The notes under the pieces: generated by a model | The model's input: the letters and a program-made list of their open reading frames with translations, nothing else | Database searches by the model: none | Told to the model about the DNA's origin: nothing | Origin: Schizochytrium sp. CCTCC M209059 | Taxonomy: Eukaryota; Sar; Bigyra; Thraustochytrida; Thraustochytriidae | Reading direction: 5' to 3' | NCBI GenBank assembly: GCA_000818945.1 | Contig: KN805409.1 | Coordinates: 93,810-157,809, forward strand | Length of the DNA stretch: 64,000 nucleotides | Shown here: piece by piece, positions 29,191 to 38,144 of the stretch | How positions within the stretch are numbered: position 1 is the stretch's first letter | Layout: each line of letters starts with the position of its first letter | Translations under genes and position numbers: made by a program

Positions 29191-30151
29191 GCCCACCGGC
29201 GAAGTGACAAGATAGCAAGTGAGAGTCTAGAAAGTTGCTTCAACGTTAAGCTTGGAGACTCTATCGTGTCCTGCCTCGTCTTGCCCGTAGACCGCTGTTT
29301 CAGCTCGTCCCCGTTAAGCCAGCCCGCGGGACGTGGGCGGGCGGGACGCGCCCGAGACCTGCGTCTTGTCCCAGCGCTTCTGCGCGTCCGAGCCGTTAAA
29401 GAAAGGTAATATGTGGGCCAAGTCGTGGTCCAAATCGATTTGCGGCACGCGGGCCGGCTTGACCCTTCACGAGCCCAAGCTCGTCACCCTTTTCCCCCTT
29501 TTCCCCTTTCCTCGTCTGGCTCCGCATCCACGTCCGGAGTCCTCGCTCTACCAAGCGTCTTCTGCGCCGCCGGAACTGACAGACTGACTGACTGAGAGAC
29601 GAACAGCAGGAGGGGTGCGCGGCGGTGCACACTGGGGTGCGCGCATTCCCGCCCACCTTACGCGCAAGCTTTGTCGGCCATGTATCGCACTGTGCAGCTT
29701 AAGGCGGTCAAAGGGAACAACGCGCTCCGGCGCACAAAGCAAAGAGCGAAAGAAGAAGCCGAGCGCCGCGTGGCGGAACTCGCGTCGGCGCGCAGCAGCA
29801 GCAGCAGCAGCAGTCCGGCGGCCGGCAGTCCCTCATCACCTTCGCGCGCACGCACGCACGCACGCACGCCCGTCCCGGACGGACTCGCGAGAGCGAGAGG
29901 CGGGCTTAGATTAGTTTAGATTAGATCGGATCAAACTCGCTCCGACGCGGACCCCGCCCACGCCATCAGTCCGAGCGAGCGAAGCCCGCGCGCGCTCGAG
30001 AGTAAAGCCGCGCGAGCAGCGGGGCGAGAGAGCACCAGCGCTCCGGAGCCTGCGTCGTGCCGACCGGCCGTGAGCGGCGCGGAGGACGCGCACTCGCAGG
30101 AGCTAGCTGCAAAGCGTGTGCGCGGTGAAGGAGAAGGAGAAGAACAAGGAG
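29191..30151. promoter_or_regulatory. Divergent intergenic region with (ACGC)n tract
   Basis: About 960 bases between divergent starts. A (CAG)n tract lies near 29799-29815 and (ACGC)n near 29848-29870. The ubiquitin-like gene's frame opens upstream only at a GTG (30116). Confidence 0.5.
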
Positions 30152-31294
30152 ATGTCGACGTACGCCAAGGTGGGCGCGGTGGACGAAGATCACGAAGAGC
30201 AGGAGCTGCACGAGGGCCAGCAGCCGACCGTGGAGGTGGCTGCTGGCCCTGAGCCGGAAGACGCCATCACCGTCAAGGTCAAGAGCACCGACGAGAAGAC
30301 GCACAATGTCCGAGTTTCAGCTTCCGAAACCGTGGCCGGCCTCAAACGCATGCTCGAGGGCACGACCGGGCTCCCGCCCGCGCGGCAGAGGCTCATTTGC
30401 CTCGGGCGACTTTTGATGGATGAAAAGACACTCAAGGAGAGCAATGTGAAAGATGAGACCTTTGTGCACCTTGTGCCCAAGCCTGCTGCAGCCTGTGCGG
30501 CTGAAGGGGCCGATAGCGAAGGCGGCGCCGGCAGCCAGCGTGGCGCCTCCGGGCTTGACGAAATGCGCATTCCCGTGCACATCCAGGAGATGCTCATCGC
30601 GCGCGGCGAGCTGCCGAGGACAAGTTTCGACCACACCGCCTTTAGTTTTGAAGAAGAGTACGAAATGAGCATCTGGCGCTACCGTGTTCGCATCATGTCG
30701 ATGCTCATGCTCTTTTATTACTTTTTGACCTTTATGACCTCCATCTCTATCTACCTGCGCCCCGATGACGACGATGAGGCTAATTATCAGGATCAGCAAG
30801 GCCAGTTTCGCCAGGTCAAATCGGACATTCCGCTGGCCCTCGTCGACACTCTCGAAAACGTGCTGGGCATCATCGTCTCCTTTTCCGGCTTGCAGGCAGC
30901 GGTTCGAGATAGCCCTCGGATCGCACGAAAGTTCGCACGCGAACTGTGCTCTCTGGCTGTGGTCCACTTTATCAACCTTTTCATGTGGATTGCCGCGCTC
31001 TTTCGTCACGAAATTGTCCGTGTACCCCCACCTCACCGCTACGAGCACATGCGTCCCAAGGATGACGAAGAGGCTATCCGCTCCATCGTTGGTGCCATGC
31101 TCATTGTGCACCCCATGATTTGGATCGCAATGGTGAGCATCGCGTTCCGCTACTACAAGCTGTTGGCTCAGCGCGAGATGATTTTGGCCCCCATCGAAGC
31201 GAGTCCGGCGAACGAGGAGCGCAATGACCCGCCTGTCGCCACAGCAGTTGACGACGAGTCCACGCCGTCCCGACACACCCCCCAAGTTGTATAA
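30152..31294 (+). CDS. Ubiquitin-like domain multispan membrane protein
   Basis: 380 residues from ATG at 30152. A ubiquitin-like domain covers about 39-109 (ITVKVKSTDEKTHNVRVSAS ... LICLGRLLMDEKTLKESNVK), with no C-terminal di-glycine, so it is an integral domain not processed for conjugation. Four hydrophobic segments follow at about 181-203, 230-250, 266-284 and 312-332, then a polar tail. The order Ubl then membrane spans is reminiscent of TMUB and HERP proteins that act in ER-associated degradation, but those have fewer or differently placed spans. Role in ER quality control is therefore plausible inference. It converges on the actin-related gene. Confidence 0.85.
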   Translation: MSTYAKVGAVDEDHEEQELHEGQQPTVEVAAGPEPEDAITVKVKSTDEKTHNVRVSASETVAGLKRMLEGTTGLPPARQRLICLGRLLMDEKTLKESNVKDETFVHLVPKPAAACAAEGADSEGGAGSQRGASGLDEMRIPVHIQEMLIARGELPRTSFDHTAFSFEEEYEMSIWRYRVRIMSMLMLFYYFLTFMTSISIYLRPDDDDEANYQDQQGQFRQVKSDIPLALVDTLENVLGIIVSFSGLQAAVRDSPRIARKFARELCSLAVVHFINLFMWIAALFRHEIVRVPPPHRYEHMRPKDDEEAIRSIVGAMLIVHPMIWIAMVSIAFRYYKLLAQREMILAPIEASPANEERNDPPVATAVDDESTPSRHTPQVV

Positions 31295-31622
31295 AGCAGC
31301 AATCTTGCGCACCCCCCTTTTTTTGTTTTCCATCATCTGCTTTTCCTTTTTATTCCTTTCTTAGAACTTTATGGATTCTGTCTGCAAAGAGTGTTGGCAT
31401 GGCTTTTCATCGTAGCGTCTTGAGCACTCGTTTTGTCTTGAGATGTTATGGAATTATTATAAATCAATAGGCATGCCAAAAGATCATTCCTCCTGCTCTC
31501 CTATCTCATTTTTTGTTGTGCCCGTAGGCAATGTTGACAATTCTGCCACCGCTATTCCGATTGCCCGAAAGATAACACAAGCCAAGAGTCTATCCTAAGC
31601 GTTTTTTTATTCTTATCTTGCC
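31295..31622. other. Convergent 3' intergenic region
   Basis: About 330 A/T-richer bases between two stops. On the minus strand an AATAAA lies at about 31606-31611, suitable as a poly(A) signal of the actin-related gene. No gene seen. Confidence 0.45.
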
Positions 31623-32834
31623 CTACGATTTTGCAGATAGAGCTGTTTTGGGTGCTGGCATCGTGTATTTTACCACGTGAGCCGTGTCGCTTCTCTCGTC
31701 GTTGTCATCATCCGCATTCGTGCCAGCAGTTCCAATCTCAGCCGTTGTTTCACTTGATAAATCGGAGATCCCCGTGGAAACTTGTCCTCTCCCGTCCCTT
31801 GACCGTGAGAGCTGCGGTGACCAAAAAAAGTTGCCATCTCCGAAGAGTGTCGGCTTGTCCTGGAAGAGTGCAAGCGTCACAGAGCGCGCAAAAAAGGAAT
31901 CGAGGCACGAACCAATACTTGCGCCCAGCCAAGCCACTCCATTTGCGTCGACAGCATTCCGAGGCACCGCTGCATGCTTGAGAACCACGTGGCGCAGACA
32001 TTCATATTGAGGCCGCGCAGAGACAATCTCGCGTAGGCCTTGTAGCAAACGTGCCGGTCCATCCGAAACTTGCTGCGCGCCACCTCCACAAAAGACCACG
32101 TTACGCACCACCAGCAACCGCGCTTGGCGCGGCGTCGCCAACAAGCATTCTAGCACTGTCTGCGTAATGGAATCCTCGGCGCACCCGTTGTCGCGCAAAA
32201 GGGCTTCAACAGAGGCTCCTTCGAGACTGCAGGCACGAAACGAGGGTTCCACGGCTGCGCCTTCTACGATGGCGAGGCATCGTGTCTCCAAGGCACCTAC
32301 ATCGACGACGAGCCCACTGCGCTGGGCAAATGGGAAAAGCGCCAGGCCACTACAGGATGAAACATAAAGGGAAGGCGCCCCAAAGTATACCAGAACGGCC
32401 TCCGCCACAGCATTTAGAAGTGCGCTGGGTGCGTGGTGCCGTACCGCCAAGTGCACGCGGCGCTCACGCGGTTTTGTTTGTAAATGTACAAAGTAGATGT
32501 CCTGGAAAAGTGCCAAGACCACGTCGAGCCAGTCTTGCCGCTCATCCTTTGCCCCGGCGCCGAGCAGATCTCGCAGCGGTTGCGGCGTATTCACCTCAAC
32601 GCGAGGTCTTGCCTCTCTGGCAAAGCCGCACAGTACGCTTCCCTGACCGATATCTACGACGACTGCGCTTTTCTCAGACCTCCCTAAGCCTGCATACGCG
32701 CGCTGCGAGAGCGGTGTCCGCGTCGACGCCGTCGCCCTTGCGCGGGTTTTCGACGGCGTCGTGAGCCGGGCGTTGGCATCGCTCCTGGCATGGCCGCCTG
32801 CTGCCGCGGGTGACCTGGGAGCGGGAGTGTCCAT
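31623..32834 (-). CDS. Divergent actin-related protein (Arp10/11-like)
   Basis: 403 residues, ATG at 32834-32832. Actin-fold landmarks: phosphate-1 loop VVVDIGQGSVLCGFA (58-72), phosphate-2 loop GLVVDVGALETRCLAI (174-189), an adenosine-loop equivalent NVVFCGGGAQ (245-254) and the C-terminal AWLGASIGSCLDSF (301-314). Residues 1-50 are a basic, disordered extension, and the last 70 are polar. Several nucleotide contacts are weak, as in the dynactin pointed-end subunit Arp10/Arp11 (ACTR10), which I consider the best match. If so it would act with dynein-driven transport. Other Arps remain possible. Confidence 0.75.
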   Translation of the reverse strand: MDTPAPRSPAAAGGHARSDANARLTTPSKTRARATASTRTPLSQRAYAGLGRSEKSAVVVDIGQGSVLCGFAREARPRVEVNTPQPLRDLLGAGAKDERQDWLDVVLALFQDIYFVHLQTKPRERRVHLAVRHHAPSALLNAVAEAVLVYFGAPSLYVSSCSGLALFPFAQRSGLVVDVGALETRCLAIVEGAAVEPSFRACSLEGASVEALLRDNGCAEDSITQTVLECLLATPRQARLLVVRNVVFCGGGAQQVSDGPARLLQGLREIVSARPQYECLRHVVLKHAAVPRNAVDANGVAWLGASIGSCLDSFFARSVTLALFQDKPTLFGDGNFFWSPQLSRSRDGRGQVSTGISDLSSETTAEIGTAGTNADDDNDERSDTAHVVKYTMPAPKTALSAKS

Positions 32835-33186
32835 TCTCCTGCGCCGCCTCAGGCAACCTCTTGCCTTAGGCCTCGTCTCCCCTCGCCACGCCTTATCGCG
32901 ACGCGCGCACAGCTAGCGAAAGCGAAAGCGAACTGGTTCGCGCAAGATCGCAGAAACCCTTCGACTTGGTCTTGTAGGCCTAGCTCGTTATACTCGCCAA
33001 ACATACCCATCTGCTGCAAGTCTTGCTCCTCCATACCCCGAGTTGCTGCACCTTGCGAGTTGACAAGCCCAGCGCCGGGCCCGAGGCCCGAGAAGGGCTC
33101 TCTGCCGCCGGCGACGGCCTCGCGTTACAGACAGCGGCAGCAGCAGCAGCAACCGCAGCTCTCTTCTTTCTCTTCGTTGGGTCGTC
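32835..33186. promoter_or_regulatory. Short divergent promoter region
   Basis: Only about 350 bases separate the start of the actin-related gene and the start of the polycystin-like gene, so a shared bidirectional promoter is likely. A (CAG)n-like tract sits near 33133-33150. Confidence 0.5.
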
Positions 33187-35877
33187 ATGGAGCCCACCGA
33201 GGAGGACGACGAGACCGCGGCGGTAGAGCGAGAGCAGCTGCTCGCGCAGCTAGACGTCGACGCGCAGGCAGACGCGGACGAAAAGCAGCGAGTCCGGGAC
33301 AAGAGCTCGCAAAAGCGATTCGTGGCTTGGGAGGATTTGCGCGACGTGCTTGAGGAGGAGGACAAGATAGACTTTGCTTTCCGCGAGATAAGGTTTCATG
33401 TCTTCTTCTTCGTCTTCGTTGTGCCCTTCTTCATCATGCAGAGCCAAATAAGTGCCCGCTTTCAGACGCTCGAACAGCTCAGAGGCCTCTTGGAACGGAG
33501 AGAGTTCTACACTGGATTTCCTACGAATTTCACTTCACAGCAGCCACCACCATTTTGGTTTCCTTCGGATCCAGTAGCTGCTGATGGGCTCAACAAGCTC
33601 AATTTCGCGCAAGTCTCTGCAGAGAACGAGTACTGGGACTGGGTTACGCAAGTCATTGGTCAGGGCGTTATGTTCCCACGCTTCCAACAAATGGGCATTG
33701 GTGCATCTGAGGAGGAAGCCTTTTGGTATCTCAACAACAGTACGCTCGAGACCCAAATTGAAAATGCGTACATATTCCAACAAGCACGAACCCGGGCCCC
33801 GAGCATGGTTCTCTTGGAGGGCGCGCGTTTTCGTTCAATTCGAGTTGTTGCAGCGGAACCGCGCGCAAAGTCAGCTGCAAACAAATTCCAGGATTTGCAA
33901 CTTTACCCACCTTTTGACAGCAGTGTAGAGGCCACCTCCCTTGAGCGCTATGGTCTCTTCTCCTGCAAGCTGAACGAATCATCGAGTGGAAACGTTCCGC
34001 AGAACTTTTACCCCGCTTTTACCACATTTGTCTTTTCATGGGAACAAAGCGAGGTCTTGCAGACGCGGGACGTGCGAGGAGATTTCGCTTCATACCCGGG
34101 CAATGGATTTACGGCAACGTTGCCGCTCCAAAACTCGTCATGGTACTCCACCATGAATCGAATTGCAATGTTCCGAAATGGAGTTGCGAACCTTACGCGC
34201 GACGGCTGGGACGTGGGCGCAAGGTCGACGAGCCGTCGCTCGCAGGGAGAGTTTTCGCGCACCTTTTTCACGCCGGCTACGCGCGCTGTAATCCTTTCCA
34301 TGACCTTTTACAACGGCAACACGAACTTGTACGCTTTTGTTGAATGCGTCCTTGAGATCAGCGCAGCAGGGACATTCAACACGTTTGTCAACTATTACAT
34401 TGCACCGCAACCGGGTCGAGGATCGTCGAGTGTGCCTCTGGATAGCAATGCGTTGGCAGAGGTCATTTTCGCGTGGATTGCTGTAGGCTACATAGTGCTT
34501 TGCTTCTTGCGCCTTTTTCGCAATTTCAACTCGTACAGGTATGGGTCGCCGTGGGTGCTTGTGGAGCTCACTACGCTGGCATTATATGGAGTTTCAATTG
34601 CTTGGATTGCGCGAGCCTACGCCCTCACGCAGGATAACCCATTGAGTCTCCCTAATGCAGATGTTTACACTTCGCAGGTCACGGACCCTTTCTGGATCTG
34701 TAAAGGCGAAGCAACAACATTTGCGCCATGCGGAGGGCAACCTCCCTTGAACGAGAACTTTGGTCTCTGGGCCAAAGACTTTATCAGCATGCAGTTCGTG
34801 TTTGCGCTCCTTTTTCTTTCGGGGTGTCTCAAGCTCATGCGCTTCATGCTTCAATTCTGGCGCTTCCGCGTATTTACCAAGACGCTGAAGAGGGCTGGAT
34901 GGGATCTGCTCTTCTTTTTGATCATCTTTACCATCATGTTTGTCGGCTACACTCTGTCTGGTTACCTCTTCTATCAAGCAAACTCGACGCATTTCCGCTC
35001 TCTCTCCCGCTCTGCAATGTATACTCTTCTGAACTTTATTCGTGTGGATACCGCGTACTATGCGCTCGTCAACGTCAACGTGTACGCGAGCGTCTTCACC
35101 CCAGTGTACTTTTTTTCTTATTTTTTCGTATTCGTGTGGACCTTTGCCTCGGTTTTACTCGCCATCATCTACAATGCGTGGTACTGGGCCAAAGGCGCCG
35201 CCTATGAGCAGGCCAGCAAGGGCTGGAAGGAGAGGATGCTGCGTCAGGATCTTCTCGCGCTCTTTTCCGTTGGCGACGCGCTCGAGCGCAATCCGTATGC
35301 GATGCACAGTCAGACTTCGCTTCGTGTCGCCCTTCGATACTTGTGTCACCGCAATGCGGAGCGCCGCCGCTTGGGTCGCGAGCGAATTTGTGTCTTTGCT
35401 TGCGCTCGACCGCGTCGCGGATGGATCGACAAGGAGACCGCGATGCTGCGTCTTAAACTCTGGAAAGAGCGCCGCGAGAATGCCAATGTGTACTTTCTCG
35501 ACGCCGAAATGCTTCAAGCTGCACTCGGTCGCAAGGTGAATCGAGATCAAGTTACCTACTACTTTACACTGCTCGAAGACAACATGTACACAAAGATTGA
35601 GGTGGATCAGCGAGAAACGCACCTTGCGCTTCAGCTCGAGCGGGATGGCCAAGGGTCTTCGCAACGCTCCAAGGTTTCTTTGCTCACGCGCAACAGCATT
35701 ACCACCTCGATCGATAATCTTTCGAGCAATCACGACGCTTGGCTCATGCAGGTCGATTCTTACCTCGCTCTTATGCGTGGATCGCACGCGCAAAATTTGC
35801 GGACTACACGCACACTCGCGGAGGACGCACACACTCTCGCGGTTTATAGTCGTGGTCCTCCTGAATCAGAGACATAG
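33187..35877 (+). CDS. Polycystin-2-like (TRPP) cation channel
   Basis: 896 residues from ATG at 33187. Order: acidic cytosolic N-terminus; TM1 at about 68-86; a large extracellular polycystin-type domain at about 90-415 with several N-x-S/T sites; then TM2 421-444, TM3 457-477, TM4 536-556, TM5 572-598, a pore helix region around 605-625 (SRSAMYTLLNFIRVD) and TM6 636-664. The arrangement of a big TM1-TM2 loop and a short TM5-TM6 pore loop is diagnostic for the polycystin/PKD2 family. The C-terminal 230 residues are cytosolic. In protists these channels sit in cilia or flagella or in endomembranes and pass Ca2+. Ciliary use would fit other genes in the window. Confidence 0.92.
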   Translation: MEPTEEDDETAAVEREQLLAQLDVDAQADADEKQRVRDKSSQKRFVAWEDLRDVLEEEDKIDFAFREIRFHVFFFVFVVPFFIMQSQISARFQTLEQLRGLLERREFYTGFPTNFTSQQPPPFWFPSDPVAADGLNKLNFAQVSAENEYWDWVTQVIGQGVMFPRFQQMGIGASEEEAFWYLNNSTLETQIENAYIFQQARTRAPSMVLLEGARFRSIRVVAAEPRAKSAANKFQDLQLYPPFDSSVEATSLERYGLFSCKLNESSSGNVPQNFYPAFTTFVFSWEQSEVLQTRDVRGDFASYPGNGFTATLPLQNSSWYSTMNRIAMFRNGVANLTRDGWDVGARSTSRRSQGEFSRTFFTPATRAVILSMTFYNGNTNLYAFVECVLEISAAGTFNTFVNYYIAPQPGRGSSSVPLDSNALAEVIFAWIAVGYIVLCFLRLFRNFNSYRYGSPWVLVELTTLALYGVSIAWIARAYALTQDNPLSLPNADVYTSQVTDPFWICKGEATTFAPCGGQPPLNENFGLWAKDFISMQFVFALLFLSGCLKLMRFMLQFWRFRVFTKTLKRAGWDLLFFLIIFTIMFVGYTLSGYLFYQANSTHFRSLSRSAMYTLLNFIRVDTAYYALVNVNVYASVFTPVYFFSYFFVFVWTFASVLLAIIYNAWYWAKGAAYEQASKGWKERMLRQDLLALFSVGDALERNPYAMHSQTSLRVALRYLCHRNAERRRLGRERICVFACARPRRGWIDKETAMLRLKLWKERRENANVYFLDAEMLQAALGRKVNRDQVTYYFTLLEDNMYTKIEVDQRETHLALQLERDGQGSSQRSKVSLLTRNSITTSIDNLSSNHDAWLMQVDSYLALMRGSHAQNLRTTRTLAEDAHTLAVYSRGPPESET

Positions 35878-36166
35878 ATGTTGTTTTATTATCGAGCAAA
35901 CATTGAGAGCCAAAGACGAATCTCGTTTATTTCTTCTTCTGCCTGCCAAGCGTAGAGACCGTACTTTTGTGTCGCAGAGTGAGTAATTATATTTTCCGCC
36001 TGGCGAAGGGGAAACGGACTCTTGCCTAGCAAAGGTGGCACGTGAGTGTTGGGAAGTGATCATGTAAATATCTATTTTAAAAAATAAAGACGATGTGATT
36101 GGACTGGGCACGTTTACGCAGTGGGCATCTCTTGTTTCGTATGGGTCTCTCGTATAAGCTTGTCAC

Positions 36167-36907
36167 TCACAAATCGTATGAATCCCTCCCTACACCAAGC
36201 TCCTCGCCACGCTCTTCTTCCTCGTCAGCGTCATCGTCGTCGTCAACATTCTCGTTTGCGTCGGCGTCGAGATCTGCCTCGATCGCATTGTGAAAGGCAT
36301 CAACATTTTGTAAAATGTTGGCCTCCTCGTCCACCTCGGCCTCGAGACGGCGTTGTTTATTTTCCTTCATGAGTTCCACAAGACTTGCGATCGACTGAAG
36401 GCTTGAGCAGCGTAGACTGTTCTCCTTCAAAAACTCGTAAAACATCTTGTCACCATGTCGCAGCTTTGTTGACAATGTCTCCGTGGGGTTTTGCAGTTCT
36501 TCTTTGAGTTCTTCGTCGCGAGCCTCGATATAATTGCGGAAAGAGCTTTCTAAAAAGTTGATACGATCGAAGTCTTCGTGCGTGTCGATCTCTACAGTAT
36601 CTAGCGAATGGGGCGACATTCCAGCCCAGTTCCCGCCTGCGCTCATGAGCTGATATTGCAGCTGCGTTTGCATTCGTATTTGCATTTTGGTTTGCCAGTC
36701 CGAGTTCCCCGCTCCTTCACCTTGCTGCGCCATGCCACCGTCTTTGACTGCTGGCGTAACATGCGCAATCGACGCACGCGCGCCTGGCGCGGCAGCGCTT
36801 CTGGACGCTCGCGTGGTTCCCTGCACGATGGCGCTGCCTCGGTTGCGCATTGATGCTCTACCAAGGTTCGATTTCTCAGACACGGACGCGCGCCCGGAGA
36901 GGCGCAT
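36167..36907 (-). CDS. Small acidic-tailed protein, function unknown
   Basis: 246 residues, ATG at 36907-36905. The N-terminus is basic and Ser/Ala-rich; the middle has a Gln/Met-rich patch (KMQIRMQTQLQYQL) and a helical segment (FDRINFLESSFRNYIEARDE). The C-terminus is strongly acidic with a run of Asp/Glu (ENVDDDDDADEEEERGEE). No signal peptide, membrane span or known domain. Composition is compatible with a coiled-coil scaffold or histone-chaperone-like acidic tail, but there is no real evidence for either. Codon choice and convergent placement next to the polycystin gene support a real gene. Confidence 0.65.
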   Translation of the reverse strand: MRLSGRASVSEKSNLGRASMRNRGSAIVQGTTRASRSAAAPGARASIAHVTPAVKDGGMAQQGEGAGNSDWQTKMQIRMQTQLQYQLMSAGGNWAGMSPHSLDTVEIDTHEDFDRINFLESSFRNYIEARDEELKEELQNPTETLSTKLRHGDKMFYEFLKENSLRCSSLQSIASLVELMKENKQRRLEAEVDEEANILQNVDAFHNAIEADLDADANENVDDDDDADEEEERGEELGVGRDSYDL

Positions 36908-37017
36908 GGTGTCGCGCGCCCTCCAACGAGCTGCGCAGACCTAGGCTCCGGGCAGAGATTACCCACGACGAGAAGGTCTGTCTGTCTTTCCGTCTGATTG
37001 ATCAATGAATTGTCTGT

Positions 37018-37048
<31 letters not shown>

Positions 37049-38144
37049 TTCAGGCGACTGTTTGTCTTCTCTCTTGCTCGATCGATGCATCGTGTCGAAC
37101 ACGTTAGTGAGAAAGAGTACACACCCGTTTTATGTCGAAAGTACACACCATATTTTGTATTCCATTTGGGGGGTTTTGTTGCGTTGTTGTTTGCGTCGTT
37201 GTTTGCGTCCCCAGAATAGGGTCATCAGGATTCTTCCCCCAGACGCCCCCGTGCATGGCAGTCGACGGCGAGGGGCCCCGAGCGAAAGGAGCGAGGCGGT
37301 CTTGATGGCGACTCTCGTCCCGGTCTGCCTTGTTTCTCAATCACGTTGACGCCCTCCGCGCTTGCGGCGAGAGGCAGGTCTCTAGTAAGGTAGATCATAC
37401 TACTCGAGAGGAAAAGTTCTTCCATGATGTAATTTTAGGCACTGCTCTTGCTTGCTTTATGCAGCTCGTCCCTCGTTTCTTGACGAGCAGCAGGTCAGGC
37501 AAAGGCTTGGCCTAACGCTTGGCGTTTCGTAAGAACCTCTTTCCATGCGATCTTCACGGAGTTGCGGGTCTGCGCAGAGCGTCGTTTGAAGCACGTGCGG
37601 GCGCGGAATGGCCCACTGCCGAGGCTGTCTTCGGTCTGCACGATGGTGGTTGGGAGAACTAAAACAGCAAGTACACAAAAAAATTTGAACGGAGAAAGAG
37701 ACGTGAAGGCAGCCTTGCGCCCCGCCAGGTCTCGCGGTGCCCTCAGATTCGCGCGCGAGAGGAGACGCGGTCGAAGCCGTTGTGATTGCCTCTTTAAGTC
37801 CTGGCTCGAGTTATCCGTCTTGTCAGCGTGAAGGAAAGAAGCTGCGATTGGTATACTCCACCCAGCAGCAAATTGGCGCGGGACGTGCACATCGTTCCCA
37901 TCCTCGCCGAGAACGCGTGAGAGAAAGCCCCAAGCGCGCGACCCCGGGCAGCAAGTGGACTCCTTACGAAGAAGAAGACGTGCAGACCCAGAGGTGCGGC
38001 GGCGCGAGCAAGGGCAGCGTCCCCGCGCGCGAGACGAGGCGAGGAAGAGATCGTGGCGATCACCTGAATTTCAGATACGTGCGTAGGCAGCACTGGCCAA
38101 AACGAAAAAAGATTACGAGAACTTTTTGCAGCTAAAGAGGCCCG
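36908..38144. promoter_or_regulatory. 1.2 kb divergent intergenic region with (TCTG)n
   Basis: No supported gene. A (TCTG)n microsatellite of about eight units lies at 37017-37048. The last 300 bases are probably the promoter and leader of the EF-hand gene. Confidence 0.5.
37017..37048. repeat. (TCTG)n microsatellite
   Basis: Eight near-perfect tgtc units. Confidence 0.9.

Noticed and set aside
30317..31336. 339-codon minus-strand frame
   Set aside because: Antisense to the Ubl membrane protein; no domain and no sensible membrane pattern.
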